A DNA stretch of 64,000 nt from Nitrosopumilus cobalaminigenes (GCF_013407145.1 NZ_CP026993.1:952590-1016589), one strand, 5' to 3'; shown: positions 36,297 to 45,424, counted from the first letter of the stretch. Translations and numbers: made by a program. Notes: generated by a model not told the origin, from the letters alone.

Positions 36297-36579
36297 ATGT
36301 GAGCTGGAGCACGACACGCTGCTACGGCAGAGGAAACTCCTCCCTCCAAACAGGAAATGTGATCTGGAGATAGATAATCAGAGATGGTTGGCAACGGAGC
36401 AGAAAAGAATCCAATATGGCGCACAATGATGGCAAAACCTGAGGTTTCCATAAAAGGAATGAAACAGACGACCCACATGGAGCAAAGCCAAACAGAACTA
36501 ATAGTTCCTGTACTAAGTTCAGGTAGGCTGCAAAGCGAAATATCGTGAAAACAGAAGGAGGGTTACTCCCAGCACACAT
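36297..36579 (+). ncRNA. rnpB: RNase P RNA
   Basis: This RNA is the catalytic part of RNase P, which trims tRNA 5' ends. Three universally conserved stretches are readable in order. GCAGAGGAAACTCC (36327-36340) is the CR-I type, GGAGCAAAGCCAAACAGA (36479-36496) matches the CR-IV consensus, and AAAACAGAAGGAGGGTTACTCC (near 36548-36569) is the CR-V type. The ends close a P1 helix: ATGTGAGCTGGAG at 36297-36309 pairs with CTCCCAGCACACAT at 36566-36579, with one mismatch and one bulge. A T-run (36579-36583) follows as terminator. No tRNA or protein frame fits better; small frames here should be ignored. Confidence 0.93.
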
Positions 36580-36634
36580 TTTTAATATTTTACAATAGTT
36601 AATATATGAATTTCATAAAAAGTATGAATATAAG

Positions 36635-36745
36635 ATGGTGAAACGAATTCAATGCCCCCATTGTAAAAAACATCTAGCTGGAGAAGGTCATCTCAAAAGA
36701 CATATCATGACAATTCACAAAATAAAAATATCAAAAAAAGAATAA
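36635..36745 (+). CDS. 36-aa C2H2 zinc-finger protein
   Basis: The frame reads MVKRIQCPHCKKHLAGEGHL and then KRHIMTIHKIKISKKE. C7-x2-C10-x12-H23-x4-H28 forms a single C2H2 finger with a basic tail, which fits a nucleic-acid-binding protein. The gene is 56 nt after the RNase P RNA. Short fingers of this type occur at several places in the window. The frame ends two bases before the convergent RHH gene. Confidence 0.65.
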   Translation: MVKRIQCPHCKKHLAGEGHLKRHIMTIHKIKISKKE

Positions 36746-36747
36746 TT

Positions 36748-36891
36748 CTATTTTAATCCTTTTTCTAAGACTTCATTTACAATTCTTGAAAAACTAACTG
36801 TTGAAGAAGATTCTTTGATTTTCTTTGCTTGAAGGGCTCTAAGCTTTTTTGCAATATCGCTGTTTAGCATTATTGTGAGTCTCTCAGACAT
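36748..36891 (-). CDS. 47-aa ribbon-helix-helix protein
   Basis: It reads MSERLTIMLNSDIAKKLRAL, then a Lys/Ser-rich loop and SFSRIVNEVLEKGLK. The start-strand MSERLTIML with a helix, a turn with SFSR and a final helix is the ribbon-helix-helix arrangement of CopG/Arc-like repressors and antitoxins. No toxin gene is adjacent. It is convergent with the 36-aa zinc finger gene and is not preceded by another gene for 120 bp. Confidence 0.72.
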   Translation of the reverse strand: MSERLTIMLNSDIAKKLRALQAKKIKESSSTVSFSRIVNEVLEKGLK

Positions 36892-37012
36892 TACTAATCA
36901 TGGTATTTACTAGTATTTTGAATAATGAGAAAATGATTTTTTAACAAAAACATTAAACATCGTGAATATTCCCATTTGTGGAAATATTAAGAGTAGAAAA
37001 TTACGGTAAGAA

Positions 37013-38377
37013 TTAACTCATAGAGTTAGCTTGTTCTTTACAAATATCTGCACCACATCTACATGTAGCATCACATAGACAAGCACCTTGCATTGCACAA
37101 TCACATTCTGAGCCCATTTCAGCAGAAGCTGCACAGCCACATGCTGCTTCTTCTTCAGTTGAAGGAGTTGCTTGTGGAGGAGGACTTTGAGTAGAATCAC
37201 CCTCATATACGCTTCGGGTTTGCTGATAATCAGTATCATCTTTGAGTTGAGCCTCACCTCTATTGGTTTGATAACCACCAGAAGAAGCACTTGTTTGGTA
37301 ACCTACCAATCTTTCAGGGTCAATTCCTTGCTGGCCTTGTTTCTCATTTTTGAGTGATCTGCTACTCACAAAGAAAAATGCAATACCTGCAACAGCTGCT
37401 ATTCCAGCCATTCCATAAACTATCATTACTGGGAAATCACCAGTTGAGGTAGTCATATAATCCTCAGGAGGAGTTGGAGTAACACCGGCAATTTCAATTC
37501 CATCCAAATTATCTAAAGCACCAAAACCAATTGTTGACAAGTTTGCAGTATCAGTTGATTGAACACTTCTAACAATGTATGTTTGATCAGAAGTTACTGA
37601 AGCCTCAAAAACTCTTTCAACTTGTCTTCCTTCTCTGATACTACTTTCACCCATGGTCCAAGATGAAACTACAAATCCTGCAATTTCATCATCCAATCCA
37701 AAAGTTCCAGCATCTACATTGATACCAGTGGGATCAAATAGAAAGTGCCAGTTAGTTAATGGTTGTTCTAAAATAAAATCAGCATTAATGAGATGTTTAC
37801 CTAAAACATTTTCTGCTTCAGTACCAGCAAAGAAAGTATAAACTTCAGGTTCTTGGTCTCTCAGAATATTAATTGGAATGTTAATTTCGACTCCATCAAT
37901 TACAATTTCTTTATCAGTAGACATTGCTCTCCATCCTAAATCAACTAGAGTTCTTTGTCCATCATCAGTAATTACATAATCAGCTAAAGTTCCCTCTAAG
38001 ATTACACGATAATCAATTGAAGTGTTGATGTTTCTTGCTTTAAGGTGAATTTCATAATCTACAACTAAATCATCGATTTGAGCTTGACTTCCATCATTTG
38101 CAATACCACGATTTAGTTCATTTTTTAATTGTTGAACTCCAGGATTTGATATATCTGCAGTTCCAGAAATGGTCCATTCTTTTCCTTTAAGTTCATCAAA
38201 GAGATTTCCACCATTTGGATATTCAATAAAGACAGTTTTCAGATAAGTCATCTTAAACGGAGATGTTTCAGTATTAGGATTAATTCGAGCATCTAATTGA
38301 GCAGCCCACACAGGAGTGCTTGTACCTACAACGATGAGAGTTGCTAACAAAACAGACAATAATACAGCCCGAGACAC
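37013..38377 (-). CDS. Membrane-anchored surface protein with Cys-rich tail
   Basis: The 454-aa protein has a signal peptide (LLSVLLATLIVVGTSTPVWA), an outer beta-rich domain of about 290 residues, and a membrane helix near 330-350 (VYGMAGIAAVAGIAFFFV). The cytoplasmic tail has repeated YQT elements and ends in about 30 residues with ten Cys (CGCAASAEMGSECDC and GACLCDATCRCGADIC), which must bind metal. Such a joint outer and inner domain suggests a sensor or metal store linked to the envelope. The family is not recognised. A divergent cofD gene starts 117 bp upstream. Confidence 0.72.
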   Translation of the reverse strand: MSRAVLLSVLLATLIVVGTSTPVWAAQLDARINPNTETSPFKMTYLKTVFIEYPNGGNLFDELKGKEWTISGTADISNPGVQQLKNELNRGIANDGSQAQIDDLVVDYEIHLKARNINTSIDYRVILEGTLADYVITDDGQRTLVDLGWRAMSTDKEIVIDGVEINIPINILRDQEPEVYTFFAGTEAENVLGKHLINADFILEQPLTNWHFLFDPTGINVDAGTFGLDDEIAGFVVSSWTMGESSIREGRQVERVFEASVTSDQTYIVRSVQSTDTANLSTIGFGALDNLDGIEIAGVTPTPPEDYMTTSTGDFPVMIVYGMAGIAAVAGIAFFFVSSRSLKNEKQGQQGIDPERLVGYQTSASSGGYQTNRGEAQLKDDTDYQQTRSVYEGDSTQSPPPQATPSTEEEAACGCAASAEMGSECDCAMQGACLCDATCRCGADICKEQANSMS

Positions 38378-38493
38378 GAGTAAAATCCATGAAATTACCG
38401 TAATAAACTTATCCTAAATAACTAGATCGGCATTTTTTGAAAAAGTAATATTGAGTAACAAAGTCAGTAACTTCAGTTTTAGAGGAATATGAT

Positions 38494-39414
38494 ATGATTA
38501 CAGTTTTAGCAGGAGGAACAGGGTCGGTGAAACTAGTTAGAGGGCTAGTTGCACAAGAATCCAAAGTCAACGTAATTAGCAATGTTGGAGATAATTATTG
38601 GCTATACGGACTTTACGTATGCCCAGATATCGATACAATCGTGTATGGATTAGCAGATTTACTTGATCAAGAGCGAGGATGGGGAATGAAAAAAGACACA
38701 TTCAACTTTTTACGTCAAATGGAAGTCTTTGGAGAAGAGACATGGTTTAGAGTGGGAGATAGAGATGCTGCCACTCATTTGATTAGAACAAACATGCTAA
38801 AAAATGGAAAAAATCTAAGTGACATTACAAAATGGATGTGTGAGAAATTTGCAGTTAGTGCAAATATCATTCCAGTTACAGACAACAGTATTGAAACAAG
38901 AATTACTACAGACAAAGGTGAATTACACTTACAAGAATATTGGGTAAAACATAGAGGAAAAGATCCTGTCGAGGGGATTCAATATATCGGAGCAGACAAA
39001 GCCCGTCCAAATCCTGAAGCAGTGAATGCAATTCATGATGCAGACATGGTAATATTGGCACCAGGGAATCCACTAACGTCAATTGGCCCAATGTTGCAAA
39101 TCAAAGGCATTAGAAAGGAATTATCAAAAATAAAGAAAAAAGTTGTTGCAATTAGTCCATTAATAGGAGATAATGCAATTAGCGGACCTGCTGCAAAATA
39201 TATGCAAGCTGCAGGTATAGAATCAAATGCTTATGGATTAGCAAAGATGTATTCTGATGTATGCTCAAACATAATTGTAGATACAAAAGATAGGATGCTA
39301 GTAAATAAAATTCAAAGTTTAGATATGAAAGTTTTTGAAACAAAAATCACCATGAAAAATAAACTTGCTGAAGACGCATTGGCAAATTTCATTTTAAAAC
39401 AAGTACACGTATAA
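38494..39414 (+). CDS. cofD: 2-phospho-L-lactate transferase
   Basis: CofD joins the activated phospholactate to Fo, forming F420-0. The 306-aa enzyme starts MITVLAGGTGSVKLVRGL, with AGGTGSVK as GTP/product-binding loop. ISNVGDNYWLYGLYVCPDID and APGNPLTSIGPMLQI are conserved. CofC follows one base after the stop, so the two make one operon. The third enzyme, CofE, is at 6088. Confidence 0.93.
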   Translation: MITVLAGGTGSVKLVRGLVAQESKVNVISNVGDNYWLYGLYVCPDIDTIVYGLADLLDQERGWGMKKDTFNFLRQMEVFGEETWFRVGDRDAATHLIRTNMLKNGKNLSDITKWMCEKFAVSANIIPVTDNSIETRITTDKGELHLQEYWVKHRGKDPVEGIQYIGADKARPNPEAVNAIHDADMVILAPGNPLTSIGPMLQIKGIRKELSKIKKKVVAISPLIGDNAISGPAAKYMQAAGIESNAYGLAKMYSDVCSNIIVDTKDRMLVNKIQSLDMKVFETKITMKNKLAEDALANFILKQVHV

Positions 39415-39415
39415 T

Positions 39416-40054
39416 TTGAAAATAGCGGCAATCATTCCTGTAAAGACATTTTCAAATGCTAAAACACGTTTAGATTTATCACAAAAACAAGTTGAAGAAT
39501 TATGCATTGTCATGTTAGAGGAAATTTTGCATACATTATCAATATCCCCTCAAATTGAAAAAACAATCATGGTGACAAAAGAAGCAAAAGCAATAGAGAT
39601 TGGAAAAAAATTCAACACTGAAACAATAATAGATGAAAAAGAAGAAAGTGTCAACAGTGCAGTTGCGTTGGCTGACAAGTATTTACTTGATAATAATTTT
39701 GATGCATCAATTGTTTTTCCTCAAGATATTCCATTTATCAAAACTCAAGATATCGATTTTATGTTAAACTACAAAATGCATCCAAATTTTGCAATCATTG
39801 TTCCATCAAGAAGATTTGATGGCACTAATGCCCTAGCTAGAATGCCAATAGATTTGATGAAAACCCATTATGATGAAGATAGTTACAAAATACACATGAA
39901 TACTGCAAAAGAGCATACACTCAATGTCGCCATGGTTTTTGTAAAAAGAATAATGTGGGATGTAGACAATGCAGAAGATTTGAAATTTTTACTTGAACAA
40001 AATGAGAAACCAGAAATTTCTAAAAAAATTAAAAAAATACTAGAGTATAATTAA
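39416..40054 (+). CDS. cofC: 2-phospho-L-lactate guanylyltransferase
   Basis: CofC activates 2-phospho-L-lactate with GTP to give the CofD substrate. The 212-aa nucleotidyltransferase starts with TTG, then KIAAIIPVKTFSNAKTRL, which is the nucleotide-binding loop. The metal and substrate regions VFPQDIPFIKTQDIDFML and SRRFDGTNALARMP follow. It is one base after cofD. In related lineages the guanylyltransferase may use PEP or other C3 acids, which cannot be decided here. Confidence 0.92.
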   Translation: MKIAAIIPVKTFSNAKTRLDLSQKQVEELCIVMLEEILHTLSISPQIEKTIMVTKEAKAIEIGKKFNTETIIDEKEESVNSAVALADKYLLDNNFDASIVFPQDIPFIKTQDIDFMLNYKMHPNFAIIVPSRRFDGTNALARMPIDLMKTHYDEDSYKIHMNTAKEHTLNVAMVFVKRIMWDVDNAEDLKFLLEQNEKPEISKKIKKILEYN

Positions 40055-40113
40055 ACAAAAAACTCTCAAACCATAAAAAAATTCCCATTTTAGGTATGAA
40101 ATTACAGACATAC

Positions 40114-40121
40114 TTATATAT
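40114..40121 (+). promoter_or_regulatory. TATA box of the TFB gene
   Basis: TTATATAT sits 46 nt upstream of the ATG at 40167. Transcription would begin at about 40143, giving a short leader that contains AAAGG about 8 nt before the ATG, a possible Shine-Dalgarno sequence. This is the best TATA box seen in the window. Confidence 0.55.
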
Positions 40122-40166
40122 GATAAATTAGAAAATGTTAAATATTATCATAAAAGGTTTTGAAAA

Positions 40167-41075
40167 ATGGTTAAATCAACGAATCCAAAAGACAAATGCC
40201 CCAGATGTGGAAAGGGAACACTAGTTACAGATGCAAATACGGGTGAAAATTTTTGTGGAAAATGTGGATTTGTGATCACTGACAAAGTAGAAGAATCAGG
40301 ACCAGAGTGGAGATCCTTTTCAAATGAAGGGGAAAACAAAAGCAGGGCAGGAGTTCCAACATCACTTGCCATGCACGATATGGGATTGGCCACAGTAATT
40401 AATCCACAAAATAGAGATGCGACAGGCAAACCATTAACTGCTGCAATGAAAAGCACCATTGAAAGATTAAGAACATGGGATAGTAGAAGTCAGGTTCATG
40501 AACCTGTTGATAGAAACTTTAGACAAGCATTTAGTGAATTAGACAGATTAAAAGACAAACTTGCTGTTGGAGATTCAGTAATTGAAAAAGCAGCTTATAT
40601 TTACAGAAAAGCACTTGAAAAAGGTCTGGTTAGAGGTCGCTCTATTTCAGCATTAATTGCATCAGCATTGTATGCAGCATGCAGAGATACAGAAACTCCT
40701 AGAACGTTAAAAGACATTGGTCAAGCAAGCAATATTAAACGAAAAGACATTGCAAGATGTTATCGATTATTACTAAGAGAGTTAAATTTGAAAATGCCAG
40801 TAGTAGATCCAGTAAAATGTATTTCAAGAATTGCAAGTAAAGCAGGACTATCTGAAAAAACAAAAAGAAAAGCAACTAAAATATTACAAACAGCAGAAGA
40901 GCAAAAAATATCAGCAGGCAAAGATCCAATGGGATTAGCAGCTGCAGCATTGTATGTTGCATGCGTGACAAATGGTGAAAATAAAACTCAAAGAGATGTT
41001 GCAGAAGCCGCAGGGGTAACAGAAGTTACAATTAGAAATAGATACAAAGGTTTGAAAGTAGCATTAAATTTGTAA
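40167..41075 (+). CDS. tfb: Transcription initiation factor TFB (TFIIB)
   Basis: The 302-aa factor recruits RNA polymerase to TBP-TATA promoters. The zinc ribbon has C11, C14, C30 and C33 (CPRCGKG, FCGKCG). The B-reader/linker follows (GPEWRSFSNEGENKSRAGVP). Two cyclin repeats occupy about 110-300; the second ends AAGVTEVTIRNRYKGL. Its length is normal. Thaumarchaea usually carry several TFB paralogues; the others are not in this window. Confidence 0.97.
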   Translation: MVKSTNPKDKCPRCGKGTLVTDANTGENFCGKCGFVITDKVEESGPEWRSFSNEGENKSRAGVPTSLAMHDMGLATVINPQNRDATGKPLTAAMKSTIERLRTWDSRSQVHEPVDRNFRQAFSELDRLKDKLAVGDSVIEKAAYIYRKALEKGLVRGRSISALIASALYAACRDTETPRTLKDIGQASNIKRKDIARCYRLLLRELNLKMPVVDPVKCISRIASKAGLSEKTKRKATKILQTAEEQKISAGKDPMGLAAAALYVACVTNGENKTQRDVAEAAGVTEVTIRNRYKGLKVALNL

Positions 41076-41076
41076 G

Positions 41077-42186
41077 TTATTTGTTTATAGTAAGAGATTT
41101 AATTTCTTTTAGTAATTCAGAGTCATCAATTATAAGATGTTCAGGATAACAGTTTAACATTTTTCCATTAGATATAGAATAAAATTCCCAATTCAAACAT
41201 TCAATATCAAATTCGTATGGATGTGTATTTTCATTTTTCCAATTAAATCCATTTTGGATATTTTCATCAGGATAACCATGACCTGAAATTAGTGAAATGG
41301 TATCATCAGAATAATTAACTGAAATATGCCCATATAGTGAATTGGGATACAAATGCAATACATGAGGATGAGTCGTAATTGCATCAAATTCATTTTGGGT
41401 CACATATTCATTATGAAGAACAATTACTGAATCAAATTCACTTAAAATTTCAGGATTTTGATCAACATCAATATCATAAACAAATGGATACCCAAGTAAT
41501 GATAAAATTTTTACAGCATTATCAGATGCATTGAAACCAAAAAATTTGGAAAATTCAATATTTGTAGTTAGACATTCAATACCACATTCGCCTCTAAAAA
41601 AATTATAAAAACCAGGCTCCCAATAAGCACTGGAAGTAAAAATTGGGATTATAACCACAACATTTTGTTTTGTGGAATCATAGGTGATTTCTTCAAGATC
41701 AAAATAATCTGATTTTAATTCAAATTGGATATCTTTAGGAATTGGAACATCATTATCAAAGTAAAAATCTTTTTCATAAGCATATATTTTAAAAATTTCA
41801 TTAGTTCCAGAAAATCGATGTTCTTTGTAATCAGATATAGATATACTGCGTTGAATTGAAATTATATTTTGATCAAGTAGATATTGTAATCCATCTATGA
41901 ATTCAACATTAGAAATTAAATCATTTGTCCAATAAGATGCAACATTTTTGAACCAATGAGGGATGTTATTTTTTGAAGAGACCGAAGAAGACTCCAAGAG
42001 AGTATCAAATAACAACCAATCAACACCATGAGCAAATTCATCATCATTTATTTTATCTAAAGACCACCAATGAGCATTATTTTGGATCCAAAAAGGAATA
42101 TCATTATCAGCATATACATACGACATACTTCCAAAACAAAACAAAAATAATAAAAATAGAAATGATTTCATTTTAGGAACCCACAC
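41077..42186 (-). CDS. Secreted protein with two W-x3-N repeat modules
   Basis: The 369-aa protein has a signal peptide (FLFLLFLFCFGSMSYVYA) and two N-terminal copies of a roughly 35-residue module (IPFWIQNNAHWWSLDKINDD, then IPHWFKNVASYWTNDLIS). These modules are typical of secreted thaumarchaeal proteins. The C-terminal 230 residues form an unrecognised domain with NSLYGHISVNYSDDTISLIS and GHGYPDENI. It overlaps the CAAX-protease gene by 14 bp. The function is unknown. Confidence 0.68.
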   Translation of the reverse strand: MWVPKMKSFLFLLFLFCFGSMSYVYADNDIPFWIQNNAHWWSLDKINDDEFAHGVDWLLFDTLLESSSVSSKNNIPHWFKNVASYWTNDLISNVEFIDGLQYLLDQNIISIQRSISISDYKEHRFSGTNEIFKIYAYEKDFYFDNDVPIPKDIQFELKSDYFDLEEITYDSTKQNVVVIIPIFTSSAYWEPGFYNFFRGECGIECLTTNIEFSKFFGFNASDNAVKILSLLGYPFVYDIDVDQNPEILSEFDSVIVLHNEYVTQNEFDAITTHPHVLHLYPNSLYGHISVNYSDDTISLISGHGYPDENIQNGFNWKNENTHPYEFDIECLNWEFYSISNGKMLNCYPEHLIIDDSELLKEIKSLTINK

Positions 42187-43165
42187 TCAGGGTTTCTTTT
42201 TTGGAATAAAATCTATTTACAAATAAAATACAAACAGAAAATATGCCAGCAGCTAAAAGTAGAATTTCTAATGTAAACATCAAAGAATGAGAGAATGCAT
42301 CTTCAATAGAAATCACATTAATTTGAGAAATAAAAGTAGCATATGAAAATACAAAATAATTTGCAGCCCAATGAATCAAAAGAGATGCCACAAATCCATA
42401 TCGAAGATAAACCCAACCTAGAATAATTCCACTAGCAGTAGCTTGGGCAAATTTCCCACTACTCCAAGAATCCCCAAAGGCAATATGAGAAAAACCAAAA
42501 AGAATTCCAACAAAAATTATCAATAAAAATGCCTTTTTCGAATCATGAATGTTCAGAGTATCAGGAGTCCACAAGCACCTTAGAAAATATTTCACAGAAG
42601 ACCTTCCAGAATGAAGAGCAAACAAGGGTATGCCTAGTAAAATCAATCGAAAGCCAAATTCTTCAATCAAAGGAGCAAGACTAACATAGAAAAACTGAAT
42701 CAGATCATTGTCATCTAGTGGGGGAATAATTTCGATTCCAATTCCCTCTTGAACAAAGTTAATCACGGCAGAAATTAAAATCAAAATTGAAAACCATTTT
42801 GTGATTCCAATCATATAATTTGCACGAGTGTCATATCGACCAAATGAGATAATTGGAGAAAGAGTTTTCAGAAAATCATGTTTAGGACCTAAAATAGCAA
42901 TTACAAATAGTATAAGATAGAAAATCCACAGTATTACAAATGCATCACCCAAACTCACATCAGTCGAGGCTTGATAGAAATCAGTATTTTCAAATAATTT
43001 TAGATGAGTGATAGGATATTCATAATTGATATCTCCCCCAACATCAGTTTCAAAAACAACAAAGATACCAATAGGGAATGATACAAGTAGTAACCCAAAA
43101 ATTACTGATAATAATGCAGTGAATGGAATTCCAAGTGATTGGAGAAATTTATTTGAATTTTGCAA
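42173..43165 (-). CDS. CPBP-family intramembrane metalloprotease
   Basis: The 330-aa membrane protein has about eight helices. The family motif E168-E169-x3-R173 (LIEEFGFRLIL) and two histidine helices (FGFSHIAFGDSW with H227; LLIHWAANY with H265) are present. These are the active residues of CAAX-type peptidases. The target is unknown. It precedes the W-repeat secreted protein in an overlapping unit. The short SUI1 gene lies 6 bp upstream on the same strand. Confidence 0.88.
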   Translation of the reverse strand: MQNSNKFLQSLGIPFTALLSVIFGLLLVSFPIGIFVVFETDVGGDINYEYPITHLKLFENTDFYQASTDVSLGDAFVILWIFYLILFVIAILGPKHDFLKTLSPIISFGRYDTRANYMIGITKWFSILILISAVINFVQEGIGIEIIPPLDDNDLIQFFYVSLAPLIEEFGFRLILLGIPLFALHSGRSSVKYFLRCLWTPDTLNIHDSKKAFLLIIFVGILFGFSHIAFGDSWSSGKFAQATASGIILGWVYLRYGFVASLLIHWAANYFVFSYATFISQINVISIEDAFSHSLMFTLEILLLAAGIFSVCILFVNRFYSKKETLSVGS

Positions 43166-43171
43166 TTCACT

Positions 43172-43480
43172 CTAGTGTAATTCTATAGTGTCTTCTGCAA
43201 ACCCAAGGTGGATCAATGTATCTTTAATCGTATCTCTATGATCACCCTGTAAGAAGATATAACCTTCTTTGGCAGTTCCACCACACGCATATTTATTTTT
43301 GAGTTCTTTTGCAACAGTTTCCAGATTATTTAGTTTAGGATCTAATCCTTCTATCATAGTACCCTTTTTCTTAAATCGTCTAGTTTCTAATCGAATAATT
43401 ATTTTAGTACTATCTTTGGCAAGTTCACCACATGCGCATAAATCTTCTGGAAGACCACAAGTATTACAAATTACTGCCAT
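43172..43480 (-). CDS. Translation initiation factor eIF1/SUI1
   Basis: The 102-aa protein has an N-terminal Cys-rich segment (CNTCGLPEDLCACGELAK), then the SUI1 fold with KIIIRLETRRFKKKGTMIEGLD, LKNKYACGGTAKEGYIFLQG and DHRDTI. It checks start-codon selection on the small subunit. The extra zinc-like N-terminus is common in archaeal members. Confidence 0.92.
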   Translation of the reverse strand: MAVICNTCGLPEDLCACGELAKDSTKIIIRLETRRFKKKGTMIEGLDPKLNNLETVAKELKNKYACGGTAKEGYIFLQGDHRDTIKDTLIHLGFAEDTIELH

Positions 43481-43583
43481 ACGTTCGAAATCAATTCAAT
43501 TATTCGCACTATTAAGCCTTGTTTGAATATGAAGAAAAAATAGAAAACAAACTAATTTTTAGATAGAAAATATACAAAAAGTA

Positions 43584-43913
43584 ATGCCAGAAGAATTAAC
43601 TAAAAAAGCAGCAGAAATGTTACTAAAAGGAGCAACATTACTAAGCGAACCATGTCCATATTGTAAAGGAGTTAGAGTCATGAAGGAAGGTCAGGCTTTG
43701 TGTATTGGGTGCGGTCGTCAACCAGAGAAAAAGGAGGTTCCAAAACCAGAATTATCAAAAGATCCTACATTGATAGAGAAAACATTTGAGAAAAAATTGG
43801 AATCACTCTCAAAAGAATTAGAAAATGAAAAGGATCATGAAAAACAGCAAAGTATACTCAAAACGATCAATTCGCTATTGGAAACAATAGACAAAATGAA
43901 AGGGAAACAATAA
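43584..43913 (+). CDS. UPF0148 / Sjogren-scleroderma autoantigen 1-like protein
   Basis: The 109-aa protein begins EELTKKAAEMLLKGATLLSE and has a zinc ribbon CPYCKGVRVMKEGQ-ALCIGCG, the family signature. A charged coiled-coil C-terminus follows. It is the last core gene before the accessory element, whose integrase starts 50 bp downstream. Its 3' end is complete, so the integration did not break it. Confidence 0.87.
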   Translation: MPEELTKKAAEMLLKGATLLSEPCPYCKGVRVMKEGQALCIGCGRQPEKKEVPKPELSKDPTLIEKTFEKKLESLSKELENEKDHEKQQSILKTINSLLETIDKMKGKQ

Positions 43914-43943
43914 AGAAAAACTAGACAAAACGGGGTATAACCA

Positions 43944-43965
43944 TCAGGCATGTACTGTACACATT
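43944..43965. repeat. Repeat copy 1 upstream of the integrase
   Basis: TCAGGCATGTACTGTACACATT is 18/22 identical to the copy at 45996-46017. It contains the palindrome TGTACTGTACA and touches the TTG proposed for the integrase start. It may be an operator or a recombination site. Confidence 0.6.
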
Positions 43966-45049
43966 GTCTTTAATTCGTGAAAATGACTTTAATTCATTGC
44001 AACGAAGTCTACTTCTCTTTGAAAACGCCATTCATTCAGATGCTACAATGAAACTCTACACAAAAGGCTTGCAGAACTTTATGCAATTTGTTGGATACGA
44101 GAATAAACATGATGAGTATGCCAGTTTACATTCCAAAGTTATCGACAAACATCTAGAAGATTATGTGTTGTATCAAAGTCATAGAAAAATCAAAGGAATA
44201 ACAGTTAGGAATTATCTAAAACCAATCTATCTTTTCTTGGATGTGAATCGAATCCAGTATTTTCCTAAAGCAATTAATCGATTAATTCCCAGAGACAAAA
44301 CAAAGAAAGGAAGTTCCAAACCATTTACAGATAAAGATATTCAAGATATGCTAGATTACACAAATAGTTCACGTAACAAAGCATTGGTCTTATTTTTTAG
44401 CTCTATTGGAGGTCGTCCTGCAGTGTTAACTGATCCTATCTTGTGTTTCAAACATCTTCATGTAATGCCACATGGTTGTAAGGCAGTCTTGATGTATGAA
44501 AATTCAGATGAAGAGTATTGGGGATTTTTAACACCTGAAGCATCAAATGCTCTTGAAGTGTACAGAGATGAAAGAATCAGAAATGGGGAAATCATTTCAC
44601 AAGAATCACCATTGTTTGCAATTCAAAAGAAAAACAGATTCAAAGAGGAATTGTATCTGAGCATACCTGCACTGAATTCAATTTTTGAAAACTTGGAGAG
44701 AAAGGCAAACATTGAGAAAATCAAAACAGGTTATCGCTATGACAAGGCTTTGATGTATGGGTTCAGGAAGAGATTCAACACTATCTTGAAGATTGAATCT
44801 ACAGTGAACAGTAACATTGCAGAAAAATTACTTGCTCACAAAAATGGACTTGATGGAGTATATCTCAAACCAACAAGAGAGGAATGTTTTGAAGAATTTC
44901 TAAAGGCGGTACCAGAGTTGACAGTTTCAAAAGCCGAGAAATTAAGCCTGAAATTAGAGAAATCAGAGTCTGAAAAAGACAAAAAGATTTTGAAATTAGA
45001 ATTAGAGATGAAAGAAGTCTACAAATTATTAGAGCAGATTAGAAATTGA
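43964..45049 (+). CDS. Archaeal tyrosine recombinase (SSV-like integrase)
   Basis: The 361-aa integrase starts with TTG. Its catalytic C-terminal domain has the first Arg at R151 (SSIGGRPAVLTDP), the box-II region YGFRKRFNTI with R268, H292 in LLAHKNG and the nucleophile Y300 in DGVYLKPTREE. The N-terminal part (about 15-100) is a SAM-like DNA-binding domain. A Lys/Glu coiled coil ends the protein (LEKSESEKDKKILKLELEM). It marks the left edge of the element. There is no sign of splitting by integration. Confidence 0.85.
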   Translation: MSLIRENDFNSLQRSLLLFENAIHSDATMKLYTKGLQNFMQFVGYENKHDEYASLHSKVIDKHLEDYVLYQSHRKIKGITVRNYLKPIYLFLDVNRIQYFPKAINRLIPRDKTKKGSSKPFTDKDIQDMLDYTNSSRNKALVLFFSSIGGRPAVLTDPILCFKHLHVMPHGCKAVLMYENSDEEYWGFLTPEASNALEVYRDERIRNGEIISQESPLFAIQKKNRFKEELYLSIPALNSIFENLERKANIEKIKTGYRYDKALMYGFRKRFNTILKIESTVNSNIAEKLLAHKNGLDGVYLKPTREECFEEFLKAVPELTVSKAEKLSLKLEKSESEKDKKILKLELEMKEVYKLLEQIRN

Positions 45050-45151
45050 TGAAAATCACTTGTGTCTAAAATAAGAGCTTTGAAAATACGAAATATGTCT
45101 AAAATGTGACTAAAATTGAATAATTAAGCAGTATGTTAAGAGTCTAAATTC

Positions 45152-45370
45152 TTACCTGTTGAACTTCTTTCGTATATCTTTACGAAATAAGAATACATTT
45201 ACAATTATTCCAGAAATTACAAAAATAAGCATACTTGTAATTTGATCATCAGATAATCCCTTTTCTCGAATTTCTCCAAAAAATTCCCAACGTTGACCAT
45301 TCACATCATCTACAAGTGTAGGTAATGTAAACAAACCAAATATTATTGCGATAATAATTACAGGTTTCAT
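45152..45370 (-). CDS. Small two-helix membrane protein
   Basis: The 72-aa protein has two hydrophobic segments (VIIIAIIFGLFTLPTLV and ITSMLIFVISGIIVNVFLF) with a basic tail. The linker VNGQRWEFFGEI and the following GLSDDQITSM are polar. It may be a small holin-like or signal-carrying protein, but no family is recognised. It lies between the integrase and the 186-aa gene of the element. Confidence 0.55.
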   Translation of the reverse strand: MKPVIIIAIIFGLFTLPTLVDDVNGQRWEFFGEIREKGLSDDQITSMLIFVISGIIVNVFLFRKDIRKKFNR

Positions 45371-45424
45371 CTAATCCAGTATTTTACTAAAAGTAATAAA
45401 ATGATTATGCCTAAAAGCCATGTT

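Noticed and set aside
36211-36579. Three short frames on both strands around 36.2-36.6 kb
   Set aside because: They lie in the RNase P RNA gene, whose conserved RNA elements explain the sequence.
36965-36988. Imperfect inverted repeat AATATTCC...GGAAATATT
   Set aside because: Short and AT-rich, with a bulge. It lies 25-48 nt after the stop of the Cys-tail protein gene and might be a terminator, but chance is as likely.
43914-43963. Possible tRNA or attachment site beside the integrase
   Set aside because: No cloverleaf could be folded and no matching copy was found near 56.5 kb by eye.
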